Positions 1 to 8,974 of a stretch of 64,000 nt of DNA are shown here, piece after piece. The notes below the pieces were generated by a model, which saw only the letters and a program-made list of their open reading frames with translations, was not told the DNA's origin and made no database searches. Numbering within the stretch: the first letter of the stretch is position 1; every line of letters begins with the position of its first letter. Source of the DNA: Rhizobium oryzicola (lineage in GTDB: Bacteria > Pseudomonadota > Alphaproteobacteria > Rhizobiales > Rhizobiaceae). The position numbers and the translations under genes were made by a program. The stretch lies in NCBI RefSeq assembly GCF_030504645.1, contig NZ_JAUKWQ010000003.1, positions 62,001 through 126,000 on the forward strand, given 5' to 3'.

Positions 1-899
1 CCGAAGCTCGAAAAATAAAGCGATGCCTCAGCCGGTGGCTTCCAGCCATCCAGAAGGATGGCTGGAAGGTCCGCCGCCACGCGCTCAGCCGGAAATTGGC
101 CGGCGCGATACATCTGGAAAAGGCTCTTGGCGCTCTTTTCCGCAAAATCACCCCATAGATCGACAGTGACGATATCCGTCGCCACGATTGTTTCGAACAT
201 CACTTCGTGGAAACCGATCTGCATGATCAGCCTGCCGGGTTTGACCATGGGCGCATCGACGAAGGGTTGCGGCGCCGATGTGCAGCAGATGATGACATCG
301 GCATCTGCTACGGCCTCGGCGAGCTCGGCATGGGGCAAGAGCCGGGTCGCTGCCGAAGCGTCGGCCTCACCGATCAACCTGTCGAGATGCGCGGGCGTGC
401 GGTTCCAGAGGTGGATGGTTTCGCTCTTTGGAAACAAAGACAGCAGCATGTCGAGATGCGTCTGTGCATGGGCACCAGCCCCGAGAAGCGCAGCGGAACG
501 TATGCCGCCGGGTTTCAGCGCGCGTATTGCTGCGGCCGAAACGGCGGCTGTGCGCATGCGGGTGAGCAAAGCGCTTTCTACGGTGCCGACGGGTGCTCCG
601 TCGGCAAGGCGGTTGATGATGGTCGTGCTGCTGATGCTCGGCAGATCGCCGACCGGCGCGGCGCGGTGCACGGTCCATTTCAGGCCCGCCGTGTCATAAT
701 CGCCGCCGACGAAGGCGGGCAGGCCATAGGCCTTGTTGCGCGGGTCGGCACCCAGCAGCATGACGCTTTCGGCAATCATGCCTGCTTTGCCGTCGCGCAG
801 AAGCCGGATCGTCGCATGCACGTCGTCGAGTGCCGCCGCCCAATCGAGAGCTCCGGCCTTGATGGCATCGGCGCGAGACAGATGACGGATCGTGCTCAT
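1..899 (-). CDS. Ornithine cyclodeaminase / mu-crystallin family protein (C-terminus off the window)
   Basis: Reading from the ATG at 899 gives an open frame of about 299 codons that leaves the left edge without a stop, so the gene is incomplete. The protein shows the family's Rossmann nucleotide-binding motif LLGAGAHAQTHLDML near residue 125, and the N-terminal half resembles NAD-dependent ornithine cyclodeaminases and related imine reductases. Members deaminate ornithine to proline or reduce cyclic ketimines; which reaction applies here cannot be told. Its start codon overlaps the stop of the upstream M20 hydrolase gene (ATGA), so the two are translationally coupled. The genes before it are a peptide-type ABC importer, which suggests breakdown of an imported amino-acid conjugate. 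Family assignment is firm; substrate is unknown. Confidence 0.85.
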   Translation of the reverse strand, partial: MSTIRHLSRADAIKAGALDWAAALDDVHATIRLLRDGKAGMIAESVMLLGADPRNKAYGLPAFVGGDYDTAGLKWTVHRAAPVGDLPSISSTTIINRLADGAPVGTVESALLTRMRTAAVSAAAIRALKPGGIRSAALLGAGAHAQTHLDMLLSLFPKSETIHLWNRTPAHLDRLIGEADASAATRLLPHAELAEAVADADVIICCTSAPQPFVDAPMVKPGRLIMQIGFHEVMFETIVATDIVTVDLWGDFAEKSAKSLFQMYRAGQFPAERVAADLPAILLDGWKPPAEASLYFSSF

Positions 900-2245
900 G
901 CGACCTCATCCTCGCGGCCCATGAGGTCGAGCCAACTCGCGATCGACTGGATGAAACGGCGAAACCCTTCGAGCGTCATGAATTCATCGATCCCATGCGC
1001 ATTGCCGCCGCGGCCGGCACCGGCGAGCAGAAAGGATTTGGCGTGTGGCGCAAAGGCATAGGCCGGGGCAGCACCGATCGCCCATGGCCAGATCTGCGGC
1101 ATGGAATTCGCTGTCGTCTCGTAGCTTTTCAGAAGCGCTGAGACCCCTGGAGCATCGGCGGCAAACCGAAAGCCCGCATAGCTGTCGGCGACATTGAGAA
1201 CCGCGCCGGGTACGGCATCCAGCGCTGTGCGGTAACGGAGAAGAAAATCGGTGGGGTCCAGCGATGGAGGGGTGCGCAGCTCAAAGCCCGCGCGGGCGCC
1301 ATGGGGGATCACGCCGTCCGCGCCGAGCGGCAGGCTTTCCAGGCTCGATATGTTAAAGGAGGCGGTGGCCAGCACATGTTCGAGCAGTGCTTGCGCGTCG
1401 CCTTCCAGCGAAAAGGCTTCCGTCTTGCGAAAGCGCAGTTCCGCCGCCGGATTGAAGTTTGCGGTCAATGCCGCGATAATGCCGAGGGCCTCGTCATCGA
1501 GGGCGATTTTTGCGAGTTCGCCGGTGGGTGGCTTGCCGATCAGCGACAATGCCTCGATCAGGCGGCTCACGGGGTTGGCGATCCAGGGCGCATTGCTGGA
1601 ATGAATGGCCGCCTTTGGCCCGCCCCATGCGCCGCCGTCAACGCGCACCTCACCCTTGGCAATGCCGGAAAAGCCGAGATAGACGCGCGGCGCCCCGCCG
1701 CCATACTCGCAGAAGGACGGAAAGATCGCCGACGCGCTTTTGCGGACAGGGCAGCCGGGATCGGCGAGATAGTCGCGCATCGCACCACTGCCGCTCTCCT
1801 CCTCGCCATCGACAAGAATTTCGACATTGACGCGCAATGTTCCAGCATCGGCCGATGCCTTGATGGCATGCAGCATGCCGGCGAGAGGCCCTTTGTTGTT
1901 TTCCGCGCCACGAGCGACGAAGCTTTCGCCAATCCCATCGAGAAAGACGATTCCGCCCTTGAAGGGATCGACCGACCAGCCCTCCTGCGTGGCTGGCATC
2001 ACATCATACATATTGTAGAGAATGACCGTCACCGGCGCGCCCACATCCATGCGGGCGTGGATGACTGGCGGGCGACCGCGCGAGGATACTGCGGAGACGA
2101 TGGATGCGCCGAGTTCCTGTTGCAGCCAATCGGTGATCGCTCCGGCCTGATGGCGAAGCTGCTTTTCCTCCCCCTTGACGGAGGGAATGGCGCACCATTG
2201 CCGGGTGAGGTCGAGAGCCGCATCGAAAGTCGTGTCTGAGATCAT
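896..2245 (-). CDS. M20-family metallohydrolase homologue with altered metal ligands
   Basis: A 449-residue M20 (ArgE/DapE/carboxypeptidase) family protein. I chose the ATG at 2245 because it overlaps the permease stop (ATGA) and the protein then begins where family members do. The fold signatures are present: YNMYDVMPA around residues 77-85 in place of the usual GHxDV motif, ARGAENNKG around 115 where RGxxDxKG is expected, DGEEESGSG (catalytic Glu region), and a late NAHGIDE His. By eye the first-motif His is Met and the bridging Asp is Asn, so a normal two-zinc centre may be absent. It probably acts in the cytoplasm on cargo of the adjoining ABC importer, for example by cleaving an amide or peptide bond. 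The family is certain; catalytic competence is not. Confidence 0.85.
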   Translation of the reverse strand: MISDTTFDAALDLTRQWCAIPSVKGEEKQLRHQAGAITDWLQQELGASIVSAVSSRGRPPVIHARMDVGAPVTVILYNMYDVMPATQEGWSVDPFKGGIVFLDGIGESFVARGAENNKGPLAGMLHAIKASADAGTLRVNVEILVDGEEESGSGAMRDYLADPGCPVRKSASAIFPSFCEYGGGAPRVYLGFSGIAKGEVRVDGGAWGGPKAAIHSSNAPWIANPVSRLIEALSLIGKPPTGELAKIALDDEALGIIAALTANFNPAAELRFRKTEAFSLEGDAQALLEHVLATASFNISSLESLPLGADGVIPHGARAGFELRTPPSLDPTDFLLRYRTALDAVPGAVLNVADSYAGFRFAADAPGVSALLKSYETTANSMPQIWPWAIGAAPAYAFAPHAKSFLLAGAGRGGNAHGIDEFMTLEGFRRFIQSIASWLDLMGREDEVA

Positions 2246-3162
2246 AGCCTGATCCTCGGGTTCAGCCAGACATAGGCGAGATCGACGAGGAAGTTGACGA
2301 TGACGAAGACCGCTGCTGCAAACAGGACGACCGCCTGCACGACGGGAAAGTCGCGGTTCTGGATCGCTTCGACGGCAAGGCGCCCGATGCCCGGCCATGC
2401 AAAGATGATCTCGGTCACCAGCGCACCGCCCAGAAGGGACGCGAAGTACATGCCCTGAACGGTGATGACCGGGATGAGCGCATTGCGCAGCGCATGGTGG
2501 ACGATGATCCGCCACGACGAAATGCCCTTGGCGCGCGCGGTGCGGATATAGTTTTCCCCGAGAACCTCGATCAGGCTCGCCCTGACCAGCCGGGTGATGG
2601 CGCTGAGATAATAGGCGCCGAGCGCGATCGAAGGCATGACGAGCTGCGCAGCCGTGCCGATCCCGCTCGAGGGTAGCCAGCGCAGCTTGAGCGAGAAGAA
2701 GATGATCATCAGCAAAGCGAGCCAGAAGACAGGAACGGCCTGGCCGAGCAGCGAGATGATACGGATGGCGAAATCAATGGCGCTGTTCTTGCGGATGGCG
2801 GCGATTGTGCCGAGCAGGAACCCCAGCAGCGAGCTCCATAGCAGCGCCGTCAGGGCAAGAAGGGCGGTTGCCGGCAGGCGTTCTATCAAAAGGCCGAGCG
2901 CCGGTCGCTGGAAGCGCAAAGAATTTCCCAGTTCGCCGGTGACTGCGCTTGCGAGGAAGCGGCCATACTGGATCCAGATCGGGTCGTTGAAGCCCATGGC
3001 CTGCCGGAAGGCTTCAAGCTCCGCGCGCGAAGCTTCCGGCGACATCATCATCGCCGCCGGATCGCCGGTCAGAAACAGGGCGAAGAAGACGATGGCCGAG
3101 ACGCCTAACATGACGATGAGGCCTTGCAGTGCGCGTCCGGTGATGAAGCTCAGGGTCTTCAT
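2242..3162 (-). CDS. ABC transporter permease, DppB/OppB type
   Basis: A 306-residue inner-membrane protein of the peptide/nickel (DppB) permease family. It has an N-terminal membrane segment, a periplasmic loop with the LTGDPA element, and four to five further hydrophobic segments. The conserved EAA loop (residues near 200-220, RTARAKGISSWRI) is where the ATPase docks, and the C-terminus ends in the usual DLAYVWLNPRIRL-like tail. It lies four bases downstream of the DppC-type gene and overlaps the M20 gene, so it belongs to one operon with the binding protein at 4012-5499. No ATPase gene is visible in this cluster; it is presumably beyond the left edge or supplied in trans. Confidence 0.9.
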   Translation of the reverse strand: MKTLSFITGRALQGLIVMLGVSAIVFFALFLTGDPAAMMMSPEASRAELEAFRQAMGFNDPIWIQYGRFLASAVTGELGNSLRFQRPALGLLIERLPATALLALTALLWSSLLGFLLGTIAAIRKNSAIDFAIRIISLLGQAVPVFWLALLMIIFFSLKLRWLPSSGIGTAAQLVMPSIALGAYYLSAITRLVRASLIEVLGENYIRTARAKGISSWRIIVHHALRNALIPVITVQGMYFASLLGGALVTEIIFAWPGIGRLAVEAIQNRDFPVVQAVVLFAAAVFVIVNFLVDLAYVWLNPRIRL

Positions 3163-3165
3163 GAT

Positions 3166-4005
3166 TTACGTGTTCCTGCTGTCGGCGCGCCGCACGAGCC
3201 AATCGCCGATGAGGTTGCACCCAATAACCAGCGCGCCGATGACGAGGCCTGGATAGAGAACCAGCCAGTTTGCGAGCAGGATGAAGGCGCGACCTTCACC
3301 GATCAGATTGCCGAGCGTCGGTGTCGGCGGACGCACGCCAAGACCGAGAAAACCGACGGAAGCTTCCAGAATGATCAGCCGGGGCAGGTCAAGTGTCATC
3401 AGCACAGTGATCGGACCGACGATGTTCGGCAACACATGACGGAAGATGATGATCATGTCCGACAGGCCGATAGACCGCGAGGCATCGATATATTCCAGTT
3501 CGCGGATCTCCAGTGTTTTGGCCCTCGCGACGCGGGCAAACACCGCCCAACCGGTGACGCCGAGCACGACGACGAGATTTCCCATGCTGGGGCCGATAAC
3601 GGCAACGATCAGCAGGATGAGGAGAATGAAGGGAATGGCAAGCTGGACGTCGACAGCACGCATGATGATGATGTCGAACCAGCCGCGGTAATAACCGGCG
3701 ATCATGCCGAGCGTGGTGCCAAGCACCACCGAGATGGCAGAGGCGGCGAGAACGATGGACAGCGAAATCGCCGTGCCAAGTCCCAGCCGGGCGAAAAGAT
3801 CTCGCCCGAGCTGGTCAGTCCCCAGCGGATGAAACTCTCCGCCGATGACGGAGAGTGGTGGCTTGAATGTCGCGGTGAGGGTGCCGCGCACCGGATCGAC
3901 CGGCCACAGCAGTGGCACGAAGACGCAGAGCGCCAGAACCGCAACCAGAAGGAAAGCCGCGAACAAAGCGTCCGCGTTTTCCCTGACATTCCAGAACCGT
4001 GTCAT
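3166..4005 (-). CDS. ABC transporter permease, DppC/OppC type
   Basis: A 279-residue membrane protein of the DppC family, which pairs with the DppB-type protein encoded next. Visible hallmarks are an N-terminal membrane helix, the HPLGTDQLGRDLFAR motif around residues 58-72, the EAA loop (YIDASRSIGLSDMIIIFRH) in the C-terminal half, and the FLGLGVRPPTPTLGNLI element near the end. The start ATG lies seven bases after the binding-protein stop, so the order is binding protein, DppC, DppB. This is the reverse of the common B-then-C order but not rare in rhizobia. It forms half of the import channel for peptide- or opine-like cargo. Confidence 0.9.
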   Translation of the reverse strand: MTRFWNVRENADALFAAFLLVAVLALCVFVPLLWPVDPVRGTLTATFKPPLSVIGGEFHPLGTDQLGRDLFARLGLGTAISLSIVLAASAISVVLGTTLGMIAGYYRGWFDIIIMRAVDVQLAIPFILLILLIVAVIGPSMGNLVVVLGVTGWAVFARVARAKTLEIRELEYIDASRSIGLSDMIIIFRHVLPNIVGPITVLMTLDLPRLIILEASVGFLGLGVRPPTPTLGNLIGEGRAFILLANWLVLYPGLVIGALVIGCNLIGDWLVRRADSRNT

Positions 4006-4011
4006 GCTGAC

Positions 4012-5499
4012 TTACTGCTTCTTGATGTCGAAGATCGGGATGCGCGCGTCCGGACGACCCTCGAAAGTGACTGACTTCGCCTTCGCATACAGCGCGTCTT
4101 CCTGGTAGAGCGGTATGACAGGCACCTGTTCTACGGCAAGATCCTGGATCTTGTTGAAAACCTCGGCGCGCTTGGCCGGCTCGACGATCGAGCGGCTTTC
4201 GTCAAGCAGCTTGTCCAAGGCCGGAATGGAAGCCGTGGAATAGGGTTCGCCGGTCTTGAAGATGGCATAGACCGCCGCATCGGCATCAAGCGTCTGTGTC
4301 GAGCCCCAGCCGAGCATGAAGATCGGTCCCTTGCGCGGAACCTGCTGGGTATAGACCGACCAGTCGAGAACTTCCTGATCGACCTTGACGCCGATATCAC
4401 CGAATTGCTGGGCGATGGCCTGGGCGACTTCGCCGTCCTTCATGTAGCGGTGGGTCGACTGCATCTTGATCGAGAAGCCATTCGGGAAGCCTGCCTCTGC
4501 GAGCAGCGCCTTCGCCTTTTTCGGATCATAGGGCGTGACCGGTACGTCCTTGTATCCGAAGTCGGCGGCGCCGACCTGCGTGCCGCGCGGCGAGGCCAGC
4601 CCCTGCAGGATGTTCGTCACGATCGACTGGCGGTCGATCGCCATGTTGAGCGCCTGCCGGACCTTGACGTTATCCAGCGGCTTCTCGCTCATCACGAGAC
4701 CAAGATAGATGGTGAGGCCACCGTTCTTGACCTGCACCAGATCGGCATCCGGGCTTGCCTTCACCATCGGTGCGATATCCACGGGCACGTTTTCGATCAA
4801 ATCGACCTCGCCGGTCAGAAGGGCCGTGATGCGGGCCGTGCCATCGGGAATAGCCCGCCAGGTGACCTTGTCGATTGACGGCTTGCCGCGCCAGTAATCC
4901 TTGTTGGCTTCCAGGATCACGTGCTGGTCCGGAATGAATTCGACGAACTTGTAGGGGCCCGTGCCGACCGGCTTCCGGGCGAAGACGTCATTGCCGACTT
5001 CCTTCACGTATTTCGGCGGAACGATATAGGCGGGATAGCGGCTCATGCGAGTCGGCAGCAACGGATCGGGACCCTTGGTCTTGATGCGGACGGTCAGCGG
5101 ATCGACGATCGTGACACTGTCGATCGTGCGGATATAGGAGACAGTCGGCGACTTGGCGGCCGGATCGAGAACGCGATCGATGGTGAATTTGACGGCTTCC
5201 GCATCCATCACTTCGCCATTATGGAACTTCACGTTGGGACGCAGCTTGAATTCCCAGGTCGTGTCGTCGATGGCGGTCCATGACGTGGCGAGACCCGGAA
5301 CCAGTTTCATGTCCTTGTCGCGCATGACGAGCGTGTCGAAGATGTTGTCGACGATGGTGGCGGCTTCGCGCAGGAAACCAGGGTCCATGGCGGTCGTGGA
5401 GGCGCCGCGCCCGACCGTGAGGTCGGCAGCCTCGGCGATCGCCGCGGTGATGGGCAGCAGCATTGATGCTGCCAGAGCAAGACTGATCAGTTTTGTCAT
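4012..5499 (-). CDS. Periplasmic solute-binding protein, family 5 (peptide/opine type)
   Basis: About 495 residues with a Sec signal peptide (MTKLISLALAASMLLP followed by an AEA-type cleavage region), then the SBP_bac_5 fold. Typical elements are TWEFKLRPNVKFHNGE, a GTGPYKF motif mid-protein and VRQALNMAIDRQSI. It captures cargo for the permeases encoded downstream. The ATG at 5499 has AAGG about five bases before it; a GTG at 5511 is also in frame but sits only two to three bases after its GAGG, so I prefer 5499. It is the promoter-proximal gene of the minus-strand operon and is divergent from the GntR regulator at 5676, the likely repressor. Cargo cannot be read from sequence. Confidence 0.88.
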   Translation of the reverse strand: MTKLISLALAASMLLPITAAIAEAADLTVGRGASTTAMDPGFLREAATIVDNIFDTLVMRDKDMKLVPGLATSWTAIDDTTWEFKLRPNVKFHNGEVMDAEAVKFTIDRVLDPAAKSPTVSYIRTIDSVTIVDPLTVRIKTKGPDPLLPTRMSRYPAYIVPPKYVKEVGNDVFARKPVGTGPYKFVEFIPDQHVILEANKDYWRGKPSIDKVTWRAIPDGTARITALLTGEVDLIENVPVDIAPMVKASPDADLVQVKNGGLTIYLGLVMSEKPLDNVKVRQALNMAIDRQSIVTNILQGLASPRGTQVGAADFGYKDVPVTPYDPKKAKALLAEAGFPNGFSIKMQSTHRYMKDGEVAQAIAQQFGDIGVKVDQEVLDWSVYTQQVPRKGPIFMLGWGSTQTLDADAAVYAIFKTGEPYSTASIPALDKLLDESRSIVEPAKRAEVFNKIQDLAVEQVPVIPLYQEDALYAKAKSVTFEGRPDARIPIFDIKKQ

Positions 5500-5588
5500 C
5501 GGGGCCTTCACTTCCTCTGGAGTTTATATCTTTTTATCTACGTGACACCCTGCGGGCCTCACGCCCAAGAGCAGTTGATGATGAAAAG

Positions 5589-5601
5589 ATATATGATATA
5601 T
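5589..5601. promoter_or_regulatory. AT-rich palindrome in the divergent promoter region (possible GntR operator)
   Basis: ATATATGATATAT is an odd-centred perfect palindrome about 75 bases before the GntR start and 90 bases before the binding-protein start. GntR/FCD regulators commonly bind short AT-rich palindromes in such positions. The low complexity means it could equally be a promoter -10 region. Confidence 0.3.
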
Positions 5602-5675
5602 TCTTCTTGAGCAAGATATGGGCAATTTCGAATCTGTGCTAAAAAACGGGCAAATTTTCCAAAAGTGAGGAAGAT

Positions 5676-6368
5676 GTGAGTACGGCTTTGTTCAATGCAG
5701 CTCCAAGAAAGAGTCTCGTCACGCATGTTGAGGAGGAAATCCGTGCTGCTCTGATAGAGGGGCGACTGGAACCCGGAACGCGGCTGGTCACGAAGGAATT
5801 GGCGGAATCGCTTGGCATGAGCATTACGCCTGTGCGGGAGGCGCTTGTCCGCTTCGCGGCGTCCGGCGTCCTGACCGCAGAGCCCGCCCAGTCCTTCCGC
5901 GTTCCGACAATGACGGTGGCGCAGTATTCCGAGATTTCCGAGATCCGCAAATCGGTCGAGGGACTTGCTGCCTTCAAGGCCGCAACGCAAATTAGCGCGG
6001 AAGAGATTGCGCGGATGCAGGTGTTGCTGACCAAATATTTGTCTGCCAAAGCCGACAAGGACCAGCATCTGGCATTGACGCTAAACAAGGAGTTTCGCTT
6101 CGTGCTTTATGCGGCAGCCCAGATGCCGACGCTGCTCGGCGTCATTGAAATGCTGTGGCTGAAGGCCGGTCCCGGCTTCAATTACCTGTATCCGGAAGCC
6201 CAGTCGGCATCGAATGAGCATCACAACTATGACGATCTGATGCAGGCTCTTCAGAATGGACGCGCCGAGGAAGCTCGCGCGGCGATCGAGCACGCCATAG
6301 AAGACGGTGCACGCATTGTCATCGAGGCGCTTGGCCGGCGCGAAACGCAATTGGTGGCCGTGAAGTGA
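5676..6368 (+). CDS. GntR-family transcriptional regulator, FadR/FCD subfamily
   Basis: A 230-residue regulator. Residues about 12-75 form the GntR winged helix (GRLEPGTRLVTKELAESLG, SITPVREALVRF), and the rest is an all-helical FCD ligand-binding domain. The FCD region carries the RKSVEGLAA segment and a histidine pair (ASNEHHNYDDLMQAL) that often binds metal and small acids. Translation starts at GTG 5676, preceded by GAGG at 5667-5670; the ATG two bases earlier is out of frame and followed at once by a stop. The gene is divergent from the peptide-type operon and its last codons overlap the start of the molybdoenzyme gene (GTGA), so it probably controls both sides. Confidence 0.9.
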   Translation: MSTALFNAAPRKSLVTHVEEEIRAALIEGRLEPGTRLVTKELAESLGMSITPVREALVRFAASGVLTAEPAQSFRVPTMTVAQYSEISEIRKSVEGLAAFKAATQISAEEIARMQVLLTKYLSAKADKDQHLALTLNKEFRFVLYAAAQMPTLLGVIEMLWLKAGPGFNYLYPEAQSASNEHHNYDDLMQALQNGRAEEARAAIEHAIEDGARIVIEALGRRETQLVAVK

Positions 6369-8683
6369 AGCTCCCCCACGGGTTATCCAACAGCAAGATC
6401 CGCACCGCTGCCCATTGGGGCGTTTACGAAGTTTCAAAAAGCGGCAATGGCGACCTATTCCTAGCTGGGGCCGCCGAAGATCCCGATCCATCACCCATTG
6501 GCTTGCATATGGCCTCCGATGACCTCAAGCAGGTGCGGATCGCGAAGCCTTCTATCCGCAGGAGTTGGCTGGAACGCGGCCCGGGTTCCAACCCTCATCT
6601 GCGCGGTCGCGAACCTTTCGTCGAGGTTGAATGGGATCTCGCACTGGATCTTCTGGCGGCTGAGTTCAAGCGTATCCGAGAAAAATTCGGCAACGAAGCG
6701 ATCTTCGGCGGCTCTTATGGCTGGGCAAGTGCCGGCCGCTTTCATCACGCCCAAAGCCAGGTCCATCGCTTCTTGAACCTGATCGGCGGCTATGTCAGCC
6801 ATGTCGATAGTTACAGTCTGGCCGCGGGCAAAGTTATCCTGCCGCATGTTATCGAAGGCTTCAGCAACCTTTTCAATCAGCATACGTCCTGGGACGTGAT
6901 GGCAAAGGAGACTGAACTTTTCGTCACCTTTGGCGGCGTCCCTGTGAAAAACGCTCAGATATCGCAAGGCGGCCCCGGCCGTCATCGCGTCGTCGCAGGA
7001 ATGCGCGACATGGCGCAAGCCGGCACACGCTTCGTCAACATCAGCCCCGTTTCCGACAACATGCCCGTGGACAGCGAGTGGCTGTCCATCCGTCCCAATA
7101 CCGATGTGGCGCTGATGCTGGCCCTGGCTTACGTGCTGGAAACCGAGAGGCTGGCCGATCTTGAATTCCTCGCCACCCACTGCGTCGGCTACCAACGGTT
7201 CAGGTCCTATCTCCTCGGTCAGACAGACGGCGTCCCCAAGACACCCGCATGGGCATCCGCAATCTGTGGGGTCCCGATGGAACGTATCGCGGTGCTTGCA
7301 AGGGAGATGGCCTCAAGTCGAACGATGCTGAACGTCTCCTGGTCTCTGCAGCGGGCGGTGCATGGTGAGCAGCCCTTCTGGATGCTGGTTACGCTTGCGG
7401 CCATGCTCGGACAGATCGGCCTGCCGGGCGGCGGTTTCGGTCTTGGCTACGGTGCGGTGAATTCCGTCGGCAATGACAATGCTCGTTTCAAATTCGGAGA
7501 TGTCCCGCAAGGTAGAAACCCGGTTTCGACCTTCATTCCCGTGGCGCGCATTGCCGATATGCTGCTCAATCCGGGCGAAAGCTTTACCTATAACGGCAAG
7601 GTGTACAGCTATCCCGATATCAGGTTGATCTACTGGGCGGGCGGCAATCCATTTCATCATCATCAGGATCTCAACCGGCTCCTGAAAGCCTGGGAGAAGC
7701 CGGAAACCATCGTCGTCAACGAACCGTATTGGACGCCGACAGCGAAGCTGGCCGATGTCCTCCTGCCCGTCACGACACCGCTGGAACGCAACGACATCGC
7801 CGCCTCAACTGGCGAAGACTTCATCGTGGCGATGAAGAAGGTGGAGGATCCGTTTGGCCAGTCGCGCAACGATTTCGACATCTTCGATGATCTGGGCAGG
7901 CGCATGGATATCGATTTTTCCGAAGGCCTCAATGAGGAGGGGTGGCTGAGGCGCATCTACGATATCAGCCGTGAAAATGCCGCTGCCAAGGCGATCAACC
8001 TGCCCGATTTCGATGAATTCTGGAATGCCGGCCTGCTGGATCTTGGGCCTGAGGCCGCACCGGTTATCATGCTGGAGAGTTTTCGCGCATCTCCCGACGA
8101 GAATCCTGTTCCGACGCCATCTGGCCGGATCGAGATCTTTTCAGAGACGATCAATGGATTTTCGCTTGTAGATTGCCTAGGTCATCCCGCCTGGTTCGAG
8201 CCGCCGGAATGGTTGGGCGCATGTGACAGAGACGCAACCACGCTGCATCTCATCTCTGATCAACCCCCACGCCGGTTGCACAGCCAACTGGATGCCAGCC
8301 CGCACAGCAAAGCTGGCAAGATCGCTGGCCGCGAACCGATCCACATTCACCCCACGGACGCCGCCGCGCGCGGTATTGCCGACGGCGATCTCGTCGAGGT
8401 TTTCAACGCCCGGGGGCGGCTCATCTCCGCAGCGGTCATCTCGGATGCGATCAGGCCGGGCGTGGCTCGCCTATCCACCGGCGCTTGGTTCGACATGGAC
8501 TTCGATAGCGGTATCGAGCGCCACGGTAATCCAAACGCGGTGACGATGGATATCGGCGCCTCATCACTGTCGCAAGGGTGCAGTGCCCAGACATGTCTTG
8601 TCGAGATCCGCAAGCTCAGCGCAAGGCCATCCATGCTCGTTCGCGCATTTGATACACCACAATTCGAGGTGTCAGCACCATGA
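6365..8683 (+). CDS. bisC: Molybdopterin S/N-oxide reductase, biotin/methionine sulfoxide reductase (BisC) type
   Basis: 772 residues of the DMSO reductase superfamily (TorA/DorA/BisC branch). The protein starts near THWGVYEV-like sequence with no twin-arginine or Sec signal, so it should be cytoplasmic like BisC. The segment YGWASAGRFHHAQSQ around residues 119-133 carries the serine expected to ligate molybdenum. Further on come the cofactor-binding YWAGGNPFHHHQD and the C-terminal dinucleotide-binding domain with HIHPTDAAARGI. No N-terminal iron-sulfur cysteine motif is seen, as expected for this branch. Translation begins at GTG 6365, coupled to the GntR gene by overlap. It could reduce sulfoxides of biotin or methionine, or N-oxides; the substrate is open. 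Confidence 0.9.
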   Translation: MKLPHGLSNSKIRTAAHWGVYEVSKSGNGDLFLAGAAEDPDPSPIGLHMASDDLKQVRIAKPSIRRSWLERGPGSNPHLRGREPFVEVEWDLALDLLAAEFKRIREKFGNEAIFGGSYGWASAGRFHHAQSQVHRFLNLIGGYVSHVDSYSLAAGKVILPHVIEGFSNLFNQHTSWDVMAKETELFVTFGGVPVKNAQISQGGPGRHRVVAGMRDMAQAGTRFVNISPVSDNMPVDSEWLSIRPNTDVALMLALAYVLETERLADLEFLATHCVGYQRFRSYLLGQTDGVPKTPAWASAICGVPMERIAVLAREMASSRTMLNVSWSLQRAVHGEQPFWMLVTLAAMLGQIGLPGGGFGLGYGAVNSVGNDNARFKFGDVPQGRNPVSTFIPVARIADMLLNPGESFTYNGKVYSYPDIRLIYWAGGNPFHHHQDLNRLLKAWEKPETIVVNEPYWTPTAKLADVLLPVTTPLERNDIAASTGEDFIVAMKKVEDPFGQSRNDFDIFDDLGRRMDIDFSEGLNEEGWLRRIYDISRENAAAKAINLPDFDEFWNAGLLDLGPEAAPVIMLESFRASPDENPVPTPSGRIEIFSETINGFSLVDCLGHPAWFEPPEWLGACDRDATTLHLISDQPPRRLHSQLDASPHSKAGKIAGREPIHIHPTDAAARGIADGDLVEVFNARGRLISAAVISDAIRPGVARLSTGAWFDMDFDSGIERHGNPNAVTMDIGASSLSQGCSAQTCLVEIRKLSARPSMLVRAFDTPQFEVSAP

Positions 8684-8699
8684 CGGTAGCGTCGCCTTA

Positions 8700-8935
8700 A
8701 CTGTGGGGAACCGGCGTTGAGGATGTATGCGGTGTTTCAGGCAGCGACCCGAGCCAGCGATTTCATACCGGATCGAGATGGCGTGGAGTGCGAAGCTGGC
8801 GACGGTCGGTGGCGTTCAAGTGTTTCCAGTGACGAAGAACAAGATTGGCGATCTGGCCGCGAGGTGATACGAAACGCTGACATTGTCGCATGAACTTGAA
8901 GCGCATCATTCGTCGCTATCTCCGACTGGCACAGT
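8700..8935 (-). mobile_element. Degenerate C-terminal remnant of an IS6-like transposase
   Basis: On the minus strand, from about 8935 down, a broken reading gives RFKFMRQCQRFVS, QIANLVLRHWKHLN and a stop before ..NRWLGSLPE. This resembles the last part of IS6-family transposases. The DNA at 8871-8915 also resembles 9100-9150 in the neighbouring element (GAAACGCTGA and GACTTGAAGCGC-like stretches), which fits a second, older copy of a related element. No terminal repeats were found. Confidence 0.4.
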
Positions 8936-8974
8936 AAACTTACCGGCTTGAACGTAACATCTTGGCGTGAGAAA

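Noticed and set aside
207..1061. Long plus-strand open frame over the cyclodeaminase and M20 genes
   Set aside because: It is the antisense shadow of two well-recognised genes in GC-rich DNA and its protein has no recognisable features.
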